From NCBI GenBank assembly GCA_002005505.1, contig MVGU01001231.1:18501-82500 (forward strand): 64,000 nt of DNA. Direction: 5' to 3'. The first letter of the stretch is position 1; each line of letters begins with the position of its first letter. The stretch comes from Botryococcus braunii. Taxonomy: Eukaryota; Chlorophyta; Trebouxiophyceae. Below are positions 8,840 through 20,740 of this stretch, in pieces. Under the pieces are notes generated by a model, which was not told where the DNA came from, ran no database searches, and saw nothing but the letters and a program-made list of their open reading frames with translations. Made by a program: the position numbers and the translations under genes.

Positions 8840-9988
8840 TGCAGTACCTCGAAACAAGACATGCAGACTTTATGTATTTCAGGTTTTAAATGTAAACACT
8901 GGAAGAATATCATTCCAAACGCACTTGACAGAACCCCACAGCGGACAGAATATGAAATAGAAAATTCAACGGATTCTGAGGGAATTTCCGTGGTAAGATT
9001 CAAACCAGAATGTAAATATCGTTTTCTGTTCCCGGAGTTTGAAAGGCAGGTCCGGAAGCGGCAGACGGTGGTACACTGCTCGATACCGATTGCATTCCGG
9101 CAACTTGCAACATCATTAACATATGACAATCCCAATGATAAATCCTGATCTGTTAACGATTCCATAAGGTGTGGTGTTCAAACATAGCACGTAGATCCTG
9201 CCATCCGTGTCACTGCCGGAGCAATATTTACGCAGAACACATTCAAAAACAAAGCCAAATCGCTGAAATTGTGAATTCAATGACATATAAATTAGTGTTT
9301 CGTATTGCATTGGCACGAATCTACAAGCACTGTTCACTTGCATGGTGGATGAACCTGCCTACTCCCTTTGCAACACACCACCCGGAGAAAGGAAGTCAAC
9401 AGCATCAATGCAGTATCAAAATGCCGAATCGGTCGTCTTTACACGCTGGACCTTCACCTGAGATGTAAGCCGTGCAATGGTCCGTCCTACATGTTTCGAG
9501 CTGACGGTCAAGCAGGAGAATGGGATCGCAACAAGAAGCCAGGCAGCATTTTCATCTCAGTCCATGTCCGTGTATTAAAGACAGGCACCCTTTATGGAGT
9601 CTGCTGCCACTGCCGACAGCTAAATTCATGCCGTTGTATCTCGGCTAACATCACATGAGCAATACAATTGTACGGAGTAATCGGCTCACTTCTGTTCCTG
9701 CGCAGGTCCGATCACTTCCTGGAGGTTTAATGTACGGCTAATCAAGATCCTGATGGTCGCCCTTCTCATCGGAATATAGACATAGCTTCCGAATAGTAAT
9801 CCCTATTCACTTTGTTCAAGACTCTTGATCAAGAGGACGGTAGGCACAGCGTGAAGGAAGGAAGGTAGGAAATCCTGCCTATGATTCTTTAGTAACCAAA
9901 GACGACATAGATTCTTAGACAGTGTGTCTTCCCCACACAAGCCCAAGAGAAGCTACGTCTCTAGCATAGTATTATCCAATTAGGTTGT
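8840..9988. other. Gene-free spacer between Copia and the split LTR
   Basis: Continuation of the sequence interrupted by the Copia insertion. Several ORFs of 90-100 codons exist on both strands but none resembles a known family and none has supporting context. I see no RNA gene. Confidence 0.5.
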
Positions 9989-11599
9989 TGTTGTGTGATA
10001 GGAGAATATTCGTGCCTTTCCCTCAGAAGAGTAATTATGGCCCTATGATTGAGAACGATGAACTGGAACAATGAGCTGGAATGAGTAATCGAATGGCAGA
10101 ACTCAGAGTTCTGCCCAGCAATTGAGACAAGCTCGACTCGATAGAGGTAATGCGGTAACTTGACACGTTTTACCAGGAAAGCCTTTATGGTGCCGGCACG
10201 AAAGGGAAGGCACTTGGTTGGAACCATAAGAGCACTCCGCGTGCTTGTCTATAGCAGCTAGCAGTGCAGTGCTTGTGCAGTGCAGTGCTTGTCTATAGCA
10301 GCTAGCAGCACTCCGCGTGCTTGTCTATAGCAGCTTGTCTATAGCAGCTGCCCCAGCCGGGGGGACCCTGGGCGTCCCCGACAAGTGCCTGGGGGCAGGC
10401 CGGCTGCCGCCCACGCTGACCGAGCCCCTGGCGTCCAAGCCACAATGCCCTACACCGCAAGCGAAGTACAACGGGAGGATGCATCTACAGCTGAAGGCAT
10501 GGATTGGATGCCACCCCAGCAGAGGACGACTCCCCACCATGTCCCGGGGGCCACCGATGGCAAGCGTATCGCCATTCAACGCGAGCCAGAGCTTGAAGAG
10601 CTTTTAACTCCTTCCACCCTAGAGGGAGGTGAACTGGGTCCCAACCCCTCAACCCCTCAATAGGAAATATCTAGCCACCTCAGGTTGAGATGTATAGTTT
10701 GGAACATAAATGGCCTTAGAACTGAAAAACTGTTATCTCGAGGCCTCTTAGAGTACCTTCACACCTTTGACATTATCATGCTCAGTGAGACTAGAAGACA
10801 AATTATCGAAAAAGACCTCTGGGCCCCCTTCAAGCTATTCTTTCACCCTGCATCACACTCAGGGAGGGCAGGGGAAGGCTTATTGCTTGGTATTCGACAT
10901 AGCAATGAATACCATATTCTCGCCTATTGCACCAAACAAGGATCGTTGTGGGCTAAGATTCAGTTCAAGGGTGGTGGATTACCTCTAATCATCGGAACAA
11001 CTTACATTCCCCCTTCTGGATCACCCCTTCTATCATCTTTGAGTTTGGCTAATAGAATGAAAGAAATCCAGAAAACACTCGGTAAGGCAAAGGTAGAAGG
11101 GTACGCTTTCCTAGGGGGTGTCTTAATTCTAGAGTTGGTCCCCTTCCCCCCATGGCCCCTGGAGGGGACCCAAATGTCAATCCCCATAGGCGGCAACGTC
11201 TTCGTGGTGTCCACAAATTAGGCGTTTACATTTGCACTGGCCGTGTCAGGGGAGATATCCCAGCCGGTGTGTCGTACCACGATACGCGAAGATCAGCTGC
11301 AACACGACTTGACCATATCATTGTATCCCCAAATCTTATCCCACACCTAGAAGACAGTGGCATTGATTGTGAGAGGTCAGAGTCTGACCATTTCCCACTA
11401 TGTGCATCCTTGTCTATTCCTATTAATAGGAATGAATATTCATCCTAGACCGTGTCCCTCTTCTGATCAAGGGGAACACCCATTGTCACAAATTAGCTGG
11501 TGCCAATTTGCAAGGGATCAATATGTCCAAGCATTACAGAGTGATGAGTTAAACCTCATGAGCCAATGTGAAAAAGCGGTTGATGATGGCCACACTACG

Positions 11600-12490
11600 G
11601 AAAATCCCCCCGCGGAATCGAGTCGAATCGCGCCCGATTGTACCGGAATCGAGTCCGAAAATAATTTCGCGCGAATTGATCGACGCCTGATATTTTCGAC
11701 GCTTTCCTTACGAAAACATGAAGGAATTCGACGCTACTCGGACGCGATCCTACGGTTCGTGAACAATGGTTTATCGGAATCGCGTGCGAATCGCGTTGAA
11801 TAATGTCCGGAAAACGTCCAAATTTGTCGGAATACCTCAAGCCTCTACAGCCCATGACCATGCTTTTCAGCCCTTTTAGACTGTATTGGACGTTATTCAT
11901 CGGTTTTCACGTACGAAACAATTGCTCGCATATGCACAGCAGGTGTGTATACATACATCGGAAATACGTATTTCCGAATTCTTGCGTTATATCAAGCGTG
12001 TATGTTGGTATACTATCGGGGCCAAGGGGGATTCTTTATTGTTACATAATGCATCCGCAGTTCCTGGCACCGGCATCTGGTCGACCTCGCGATACTCGCC
12101 AACATTCAGGCAGCACTCGGGACCCCCATAAAGGTTACATTTGGTTTACATGCTGCAAACACAAGGTCCTATATGTCCTGAATCTCGTGGCACGCCAGCA
12201 CCTTGCGCTATTCGCAGACGATGCCCGTGGAAGTCCTCGAAGTTGCGACCTTCCGAATGTCCATTTGGACATGTTTTCAAATACATGCAGTCTAACATTC
12301 TATAAAAGGATATAGCACATGCAATATGGCAATATCCTACAGAGGATAGACTGACATGTTCTGAAACACATGCCTGACTTGGCAATGCTAAACATCATTT
12401 GTCTTTCAACTGCTGCACAACTCAATATGTACTACTTGTGTTTATGTTGCCATCAACTGTATATGTCTGCACCTGTCAGCACTGCACAAA
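11600..12490. other. Foreign insert within the LINE (unidentified)
   Basis: Between the endonuclease and linker parts of the LINE, about 880 bp show no LINE coding similarity. The first part (11605-11810) is unusually rich in TCG/CGA words (GGAATCG, GAATTCGACG). I found no terminal repeats or coding domain. It is likely a secondary insertion, but its edges are approximate. Confidence 0.4.
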
Positions 12491-13548
12491 TATGCCCTTG
12501 CCAAGTTTGTGAAACAAGTCTGCAGACGCAGCAAACCAAGGTGGCCATATGGGGACATTAAGTCTAGCATTCATTGCCTCTACGCACTCATAAAAGATGC
12601 TGTAAAGAAAGCAGGAATGCATGACCAATACAAAAGATATCCCCACAATGGACACCGGCGTCAACATCAACCCTTTTTTGACCAGGAATCCCGGGCCCTT
12701 AAACGGGAAGTCTGGAGGTACGGACTGTTAACTAAATGGCGGGGTGATGAGTTCCGGAGGTTAGAGCGTAAGTACAATGCTATTGTGAGGAAAAATAAAA
12801 GGGCATACCAGGCCCCAAAAGCTAAAAACATTGGTACACCAAAAGCATTTCAACTCCCATAGGTTTTGAAAAACCCTTCGGCGTGATAGAGATAGACTGC
12901 CTGAACCCCTTAGAGATGTGTCAGCTTGGGATTCTTATATAAATTCCCTTGCAAGTGGTCTTGGAAATGAAGAGCCCGCGCATGGTCTGCCTATTGGGGC
13001 ATATCCTCCCCATCAAGTCCCCGAAGATCATGGTCACGACCAGTGCGACGAGCTGAATGCTCCCTTCACAGTCGAGGAAATTTGCAGAGGTCTCCGAGCA
13101 CTTGCCAATGGGAAATCCCCGGGGAAAGATGGTTACCCTACAGAGTTGTTTAGGTATGCTCAGCCACTTACACACCCGGGGGATCCTTACTCACGAAACC
13201 TGTTAAGTCATGTCATTGCGGACATTTTTACTATGGCGCTTAGACAACGTACCATACCGGCGGAGTCAAATGTATGTTTGGGGACACCGGTATGTAAGAA
13301 AGGGGACGCGTATAACACAGGAAATTATCGTCCCATTGCCGTGGGCGAATCTCTTATGAGGTTGTATGCCAGCGTGTTGAACTCGCGTTTAGTATCATAC
13401 TTGGAGAAGTACCGTTTGCGTGTTGATTGCCAAACAGGCTTCCGTCCTGAAATGTCCACCACCCATCAACTGTTCGTTATACAACACCTCATAGATTGGG
13501 CAATGGGCATCACTCCACTCCATTTTGCATTCCTGGACCTCTCTAATT

Positions 13549-13597
13549 AGAGGTCCTCTTCCTACATAAAGAGGAACTAGAGATTCCTCTTTATAAA
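13549..13597. mobile_element. About 50-bp palindromic insertion in the RT region
   Basis: The RT frame reads ...AFLDLS up to 13549 and resumes KAYERVSRLKLG after 13597. The intervening segment has short hairpins (TTAGAGGTCCTCTT; AAAGAGGAA with TTCCTCTTT) and is bracketed by TAA, compatible with a Tourist/Harbinger-type 3-bp duplication. It is too short to assign to a family with confidence. Confidence 0.45.
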
Positions 13598-15762
13598 GCT
13601 TATGAAAGGGTATCACGTCTTAAGTTGGGGCATATTTTGGAGCAGTTAAGAATCCAAGGGGATTTTCTTTATGCTACTCAAGCTGTAATAGACAGTACAG
13701 TTTTGGCGATCAAGATTGAGGGCAAACATGGGGGGTTGTTTGAATCAAGTGCGGGTGTTCCTCAAGGGTGCCCCATTAGCCCTACACTATTTGGAATTAT
13801 GTCGGATGGACTCCCCCGATATCTTGCAGACCATTGTCCCACGGCTGGCCTTCAGCTACCTGATGGCACACGTTTAAATAAAATACGTATACGTAAATAA
13901 GATACGTATCCAAGTGCTAGGTTTTGCCGACGATTTTGTTCTCGTCGCGCCTACAGTTGAGGACCTACAGGTATTGGTGAATGCTACTCAAGAATGGTGC
14001 AAGAGTATGGACATGCGCCTAAATGGGGCCAAGACGCAATACCTTTCAGTAAATCCAGACCCTTGGACACTCTCTACCTCTCTAGAGGTTGCAGGGGTTA
14101 GAATTGGTCCGGTTCAGGAGATTAAATACCTTGGATTACAGATTCATGCCAAGAATGGCCTTCAAGCCGGCATTAAGATCTTCTAGAACCTCGAGCAGAG
14201 GTTCTGGATAGCATGGGAAGACCTTGCTAGAGCTTATAGCAATCTCGGTTGCAACATGTCAATGATGCTCATGACAGAACTGTACTTAGCTTGCCTACCA
14301 TGGTGGCCACCCCTCATCTCCTATGGATGTGAAGTCTGGGCATTCAGATGCTTTCAAGGCAGACAATTGTCTTCGGGAAAACCTAGTAGTATACCCCTAT
14401 TGGATGTGCACAAGCGGGTCCTAGCTCAGATTTTGGGGGTGCGTCGGACAATCCCTGAGGAAATAATCAATTGTGAATTAAACATATTCTCTTTGTGGCC
14501 AACTTGGATCTAACGTTTGGTCAGGTTTTGGAACAATATAGCGGCCATGAGACCTGACACATTACACTACAAGTTCCTCATGCATGACATTAGGTTGGCA
14601 ATAGTAGAAGGCTGAGAAACGTTTTCGGGTACCCTTATGCAACAACTTAAGAAACTAGGATACTATATAGCTTACCATGTGCACGTGCGGTTTGATAGAG
14701 CCTTGCAGATTGACATTTCACAGGTAAAGGATCTGTTAGACCGTAAAAGTGACATGATATGGGATGACTCAGACATCTCCCCTCGCACTTGTGCGTCCCC
14801 AAGAGCCTTATTCTGCAGATACCAAAGGTGGTTCGCACGTCTGCCTCATGTGCCACGGCGTAAGAGTGCGCTCAAACTCCACCTTCCTAATGGTACATTG
14901 CGGACCTTTATGCGATTTAGATTAGGGTGTCATGACCTTCCTATTGATAAAGGTAGACAACAAGGCATCCCTCGAGACCAGAGGATTTGCACGAGGTGCT
15001 CCTTAGAGCTCGTTGGTGATGAACATCACCTGTTGTTCACTTGTCCGGCTGTACAACATGTACGGCAAGATTCTATGCATCTCTTTCAACAAAGCAGTCG
15101 ATCTGTACAGACGTTTATGTGGCAAGAAGACCTTGAAGGGGTTGGCAAATTTGTGACTAGAGCATTGGAGAGCTACCTCATTCTCCCAGGTGCTGTGCGA
15201 CCTCAGTTGGCTAGATATGGGTCATTCATTGTACTGCCGTCCTCTTCAGCCCTAGTGGCTGGTCTTTGGATGTAATCTTCCTTTCCTTTATAGTGTTGCC
15301 AATCAGTCCTTGACTCATATGTGTTATGGTCTGCTAGCACACGTGCACACACTGCAAGAGTAACACCGACTAAGCACCCGTCGTGTCCGGCGCCATACAG
15401 GTAACTTGGCTTAGATAGGAATTACATAGGAGTTTGCATGACAGTACAAGTTAAGACATATCATTGACAGTTTCCTGAGAGATGGCCATCCATGGACTCA
15501 TCAGACACGGTAGTCTGAGTAATCAGCTCATGGGCGGGAAGGATTAGTTTGAACCTTATCGAGTGATGACTGAGAGAGAAAGAGATTGTAATGACTTGGT
15601 TGGAACCATAAGAGCACTCCGGGTGCTTGTCTGTAGTGTTGCCAATCAGTCCTTGACTCATATGTGTTACGGTCTGCTACACACACACAGCAAGAGTAAC
15701 ACCGACTAAGCACCCGTCGTGTCCGGTGCCATACAGGACAACGCCAAGCTCATAAGTTTACA

Positions 15763-17956
15763 GTTCTCTCATACCGTGGTTTTATCATCTGCATCGCATC
15801 ATGCCCTCTTGGCTGGAATGATGTAATTCTTTTTCTCTTCTACGTCTCTTAATCAGGAAAAGGAAGTCGATTGGATGCTACAGCGCTAAACTGAAGTACT
15901 TCCTTCTTGTCATCCATCGTCGTAAAAAAGTTACAGCTCGCCAGCCCAGAGGCCAGATGAAATGTGCACCAGCACATAGGATGGAAGGAAGGAAAGATTA
16001 CATCCAAGACCAGCCACGGGCCGGTAAAGGCTGAAGGTATGACGATACACTTGTCTAGCATCTAGATCCACTACTAAAAGCTGGATATCCCTGAAGCATT
16101 CATGTGGCCCTTTTAAGCGATGACCACAAACCTTACAACATCTAGGCCTTCACCGCCTTGCTGCCACATGAAGCGAGCTCGAGTAAATGATGGAACTCAC
16201 GGGTGGAAATGGTTGATACAACTGAGATCGAATATGTTCCTTGAATTGATAAAATAATGCTGGCGAAAAGGCCAGCTTCAGCCCCGGCCTTTGGCGGTAC
16301 GTGAAGGTGGCGTGAGTCGCAATTGGGCATCAATGGTGGTGGTGACTGAGTAATGGAAGACACGTTTTGCGAAACCTCTTCAGTGCATACAAATACGATG
16401 TTCAGTTGCAAATGCCTTCACCACGCTCTAATACGTTATAACTTGAGACAATGATTGCGGCACTCGGTAAGCTTACGGTTAGACTTCTACTGAGGTAAAA
16501 CCAAGGTCTCTGCTGCCGAGATGAGTTGACGTATGAACATGAGCATGGATGCATGTAAATGCTTCCCAAAGTGGTCCAAAATCCTACGCTAAAAGTGTAG
16601 TTCCAACATGCGTTGAGTTCCTTAGTCTTCCGGCGTCCTAGGTAGATAGCATCCGAGCCTCTGCCTGCCGCAAACGTGCATACTCTAACAATAGGGAATT
16701 ATTGTCCATGAGACGTCGCCTAGAAAGGCGTCTGGCAGCACACGTGGTTGATGACGGGGCAGAAGTTGTAAAGGTATCCCCTACAAGGCTTGCAGGTAGA
16801 GGCCATGAAGGAGGTTGATGTCCCATTGCACCTCAAGCAATGCGAGCTGGAGGTGCCTTGCGAGCAAGGGGGATTCTGACTTTAGGAAATGGATACCCCC
16901 TCTTGTTATCCATGAGACGACGTCGGGAAAGGCGCCTAGTAGATGATCATGAGCTATTCCCCGTAAGAGTTGGCAGTGGAGGGCATGGAGGGATATGGGA
17001 GGATGTTTGCAAGCCACCATGTCCCATTGCACCTTCAAACAGAGTTCCTAACTGTGAAGCAGCAGCCCTTAACTCATGTGCGTCCACCTCGGATATACCA
17101 CCCCTTCCATGATGATGAGAATGGCGTATGGCATCCCCAAGTAGCATATTGTCCCTGCTTACACTACCCCCTAGAACGATAACTCTGTTCGAGTCTTCTC
17201 CATTACCTGCACAACATGCTTGCAAGTAAGGCACGTTCACGACATCAATAGTGTTTCGCACGCTGCGACTTAAGAGCAAAGATAGTACCTGTTGAAGCCT
17301 CCATATGAGGGGCAGGTGTAATGCCAGCTGCAAACACCAACATAAGATGAAATAATTACTTAATATATCTCAAGTATTGCATATCAAGAGAGGTGCGAAG
17401 GCATTACCGCACGGGCAACGATGTACGTAGGATGGATCATAGAAGAAGTAAATACATACCCTCTCGACAGCGCGCCTCAGAATATCGATTATGCTGCTCG
17501 ACCCTCTGCTGTTTTCTAGCAGCCAAACTGCTGGGTGTTATACTCACAACAGTACTCCGGGGTTCCACGGGTATCGTGCGTAGAAGGAACACCGATATTA
17601 ACAACACCATTGCCCGCCCGCTTATCGGAGACCTGACAATTACCGTTGAATTCACATACATGCGATTCCCCAATTTCAGTCCACTTAAGTCAAGTCAAGG
17701 GCCCCACGATGAAAAGCATCGGAGTTTGACATACACATCTCGGAGACAACAATAGTCGCAAGACACATAAGCGATATGAAACAAAGAGAGAAAGTTTTGA
17801 AGGAATTTCTTGGGGATTTAGAAGGGGGCCAAGTTTGTTGTTGTTGCTGTTGTTGGGAGGTTGCACTGCGGAACCATCCGTTGCCAGCAGCTGCAGTACC
17901 CCTTTCGCGTACGAATGTACCGCTGAGGCTCAGCGGCTGAGCCCAGGGCGCTCCTC
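15763..17956. other. Gene-free region with a diverged tandem repeat
   Basis: No recognisable gene. Two diverged copies of a 130-150 bp unit lie at about 16706-16838 and 16909-17040; both start CCATGAGACG and end GTCCCATTGCACCT. On the plus strand both encode an Arg-rich start (MRRRLERRL, MRRRRERRL), so they may be remnants of a coding duplication. A LINE-like 3' tail fragment lies near 15790-15840. Confidence 0.45.
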
Positions 17957-20520
17957 ATGCCCTAGTGGCTGGACAGATGTAATTCCTTCTGCGTTTACAA
18001 GAGTGGGGCAAAAACGACCAGCCCAATGTTCAGGGACCCAAACCCAAATGTTTCAAGCAATGAGTCACACCCGGCGAGCGGCCAGCTGGCGACCCACAGC
18101 CGCCGCAATGATGAAACTAACCCGACGAATGACAAAATATCCCTCCACATCTTCTTGAGCAATGATGGCTTGGTTCAAAAGCCCCTGGAGCCTCTGCAAC
18201 AAGGCCAGCGCATCAGCATGCAACCCTCCCAATGTTTCAAAAGCGAAGGCTTGGAAAGCCACAGGCGGCTGCTGACGCGACAACAAGACAGCATAGCGGG
18301 TCTGCTTGTCTTGGGCAGCGCGCGCGGCGGCCCCACCCGGCACGAAGTGCAGCAAGTTGGCAACTGTGAGTGGGGAAGAGCCAACGATGTCGATATAAAG
18401 GTCACGCCCCTCCTCCCACGCATGGAGGCGGAGGTCTGTGCGACGGCGCTCCTGGCCAGGGACAGGGGTGGGAAAGGCGGGTTCCCGGGTGACCCGCTGA
18501 CGAGCTGAGGTAAGGACAGCGTCCAGGCCGTTACGAACGGAGTAATGTCGGCCGACAGTGGCAACATCCCCCCCTGATGTGCAGTGGACCGCGTGGTCTC
18601 TCCAGACATCCAACTCCCTCAAGCAGCACGGGCATTGGGAGCCAGCTGGGTGGAAAATGGGGATCAAGAACTGGTATTGAAGGCGGCAGCGGAACGACTC
18701 AGGGGGCATGGTCTGCTGCAAATGGGGAACTGGGAGAGCCAGCAGCCAATCAGACGCTCCCGGCTGTGTAAGAGATTGGAGCACAGCACGGTCGCGATCA
18801 GAGCGAGCAGGGTCATCAAGAACCTCCCGGTATGCGCGTTGAGACAAGGGTTTGGACAGCCGGGCTTGCACTTTGCTGCGGACAAAATCCGGATCCTCGA
18901 AGAGCGCCGCATCGAAAGCAGGAACAAGGTTGACTACTGTAAGCAGGCACGCAGTGTCAGCCTTGGCAGCTAGGGCAGCGGGGACAAGAGGGGCAGTGGA
19001 TGTCCCCAGAAGGCGGTCCTGAAGGGGGGCGGTCTGCGTGACGGAGGCGAGATAGGCACAAGGCAGAAGGGAAGTGGCCTTAGTGACCCCTAGCCCCCCC
19101 TGGGCAATAGGCAAGCCAGCCAAGGTTTGCTGCAAAGGGCCAAAGCCACCACCAGCAGCTGTGACAATGGATTGGAGGACCTGGGTTTGGAGGATATCAA
19201 AGGTCACCAAAGCTTGCTCAGCTGCAGCTGGCGGCATGGTCCGAGCTGTGAAAACCACCTTGCAGGTCCCAAGGCAACTGCGAAGCAAGAGAAGCTCGGC
19301 TTGGGGGTTGCGTAGAATCGGCAAACGCCGGAGCGAGGCTGCCACGGCATCAACGTGCGCCTGGGCTACGGAAGCCGCGTACTCGACTGACACGGTGACC
19401 GCTGCCCCCAACACTGTCAAACCAGCACGAGTTTCATTGACCAAGCCCAGAGGGAACCCATCCAAATGCTGAGGGTTCGGGCGCGGCGACCACACACGGC
19501 ACTTGTGAGGGTTGAGGTTCAAGCCATATGCGGGGGCCCGGTCAACAACAAACTGGACTGCCTGCTGCGCTGCGGGAACGGGACCGACAAACGTGCCGTC
19601 ATCCAGATACCACCCTTGGTGTACGTCGGGACACTCACGGTGAATTTCAAGGAGGAGTGGCTGGACAGTGAGCGCAAAAAGCAGCGGAGAGAGGGGGTCC
19701 CCTTGCTGGACCCCTGTTGTGGAGTCCACGACATGGGGCCCAACATACTGATGGGCCGCGCAGCCGTACGTCGTCGCCACATACTGCCAGATGCTGGGGC
19801 AATGGAGGGCGACTTCCCCAAGCATGCGGTTGCGGTCGACCGTATTGAAAGCATTTTGGAAGTCCAAGCTGACAAGGGCGAGGTCAGGGGAATCTTGCCA
19901 CCAAGCGGTTGAGGGCATGGACGAGGCCTTCTGCACCCCCTCGGACTCCAACCCCAACTTGGTGTGGCTGCAAATACTCACTGACAGCGGGCAAGACGGC
20001 TGCAACAGCTATCTTGGAAACCAGACGGCGCAGGGTGAGCCCCACTGCAATGGGCCGGATACCCCCATTGGGCTTCAAGAGAGGGGTGATGGGAGCGCTG
20101 GCCCAGTAAGATCGCAAGGGAGGGGGAACATCCCCAGCTAAGGCCCGATTAACCACGCCAAGGAGGCTGTCCAATAAGAGGTCTGAGCCGCCTACAGATA
20201 AGGCATGTTTTATGTGTAATGGGGTCAAGCCGTCCCGCCCACCAGCGGTACCAGGTGGGAAGGTTTTGAGGGCAGCCAAGACTTCTTCCACTTGGGCACG
20301 GTAAGGGGCCTGCGCAGGCGGGGCGCCAACGGGAAGCGGTCGGACAGGATGAAGCGCTGCCAATGCAGCACATGTGTCAGGCGTGGCTGGGGCGATGGTG
20401 GCAGGCTCCAACATCCGAACAGCCGCTGATAAATGGCCATCTGCAACCTTGCGCAAGACGCGAGCGGCAAGCGCCGCATCGTCTAATGGGCGGGGTTGGG
20501 CAGTTGCTGGAGGCGCCCTT
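17957..20520 (-). mobile_element. 5'-truncated RLE-type LINE
   Basis: A minus-strand non-LTR element with reverse transcriptase followed by a Cys/His motif and a restriction-like endonuclease (RLE) signature. It is truncated at its 5' side near 20520, where it directly abuts the 3' end of a related copy (20521-20740). The 3' UTR runs from the stop at 18065 down to about 17957. Shorter copies of its 3' end occur at about 40640-40735, 42455-42560 and 58030-58140. Confidence 0.8.
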
Positions 20521-20561
20521 CCTTCTGTTTTACAAAAGTGGGGTAAAAAAGACCAGCCCAA
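18065..20561 (-). pseudogene. LINE RT-RLE protein, one frameshift
   Basis: Two overlapping frames form one protein. The upstream frame (20561-19884) ends ...GGAEGLVHALNRLVARF and the downstream frame (20005-18065, 646 aa) continues ...PDLALVSLDFQNAFNTVDR, so a single-base indel near 19890-19910 separates them. RT motifs are visible: TAGGRDGLTP, NGGIRPIAVG, SLDFQNAFNTV, GVQQGDPLSP and YLDDGTFVG (catalytic DD). After the thumb come CPCC...HAVHC and then RRTDLRL...LYIDIVGSSPL, which fits the D-x14-D of the R2-type restriction-like endonuclease. No upstream DNA-binding domain remains. The long second frame implies a fairly young element. Confidence 0.8.
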
Positions 20562-20740
20562 TGGTCAGGGACCCAAACCCAAATATTTCAAGCAATGAGT
20601 CACACCAGGCGAGCGGCCAGCTGGCGACCCACAGCCGCCGCAATGATGAAACTGACCCGATGAATGACAAAATATCCCTCCACATCTTCTTGAGCAATGA
20701 TGGCTTGGTTCAAAAGCCCCTGGAGCCTCTGTAACAAGGC
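20521..20740 (-). repeat. 3' fragment of a second RLE-LINE copy
   Basis: Nearly identical to 17984-18205 (the 3' end of the longer LINE), including the C-terminal codons and 3' UTR. It lies immediately upstream of that LINE in the same orientation, giving a head-to-tail arrangement. Confidence 0.85.

Larger units (their letters stand above)
10685..15275 (+). pseudogene. LINE ORF2 remnant: endonuclease, RT, zinc motif
   Basis: Fragments in different frames line up as one LINE ORF2. 10685-11100 is the endonuclease N-terminal part (WNINGLR, SETRR); the GD(F/L)N motif near 11115 is destroyed by a frameshift; 11152-11448 gives its end (TRLDHIIVSPN, ESDHFPL). A linker follows at 12509-12862. RT fragments lie at 12918-13550 (NGKSPGKDGYP, NYRPIAV, TGFRP), about 13598-13900 (SAGVPQGCPISP) and 13914-14186 (GFADDFVLVAP). 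The C-terminal part is 14256-15275 with the CTRC...HHLLFTC motif. Damage includes an insertion at 13549-13597, a 19-bp duplication near 13870-13905, and in-frame stops near 14184, 14511 and 14614. It cannot make a functional protein. Confidence 0.9.
10255..15288 (+). mobile_element. Degenerate LINE (APE-type non-LTR retrotransposon)
   Basis: A 5-kb insertion inside the LTR, flanked by TATAG at 10250-10254 and 15289-15293. Its 5' junction (10255-10345) repeats pieces of the target (GCTTGTCTATAGCAGCT) several times. It contains, in order, a proline-rich possible ORF1 remnant (10385-10663), an apurinic-type endonuclease, a linker, reverse transcriptase with FADD, and a C-terminal Cys/His motif. 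All are broken by stops and indels. The 3' end carries CCCTAGTGGCTGG and GATGTAAT before the LTR resumes; similar tails lie at about 15790-15840 and 17950-17990. Confidence 0.85.
9989..15762 (+). mobile_element. Solo-LTR-like sequence split by a LINE
   Basis: The left part (9989-10254) begins TGTTGTGTGATAGG and shares blocks with the left-edge LTR (TGCCTTTCCCTCAGA, GGCAGAACTCAG, GGCACTTGGTTGGAAC). The right part (15294-15762) ends GTTTACA after the block ACGCCAAGC also seen before the left-edge LTR end. Together they make about 735 bp with no internal domain, so this is probably a solo LTR. Flanks are GTTGT and GTTCT, an imperfect 5-bp duplication. The LTR's internal duplication (10212-10254 plus 15294-15401, and 15594-15737) is interrupted in its first copy by the LINE. 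Confidence 0.65.

Noticed and set aside
9989..15762. Perfect target duplication for the split LTR
   Set aside because: Flanks are GTTGT and GTTCT, matching only four of five bases, so I did not use it as proof of LTR ends.
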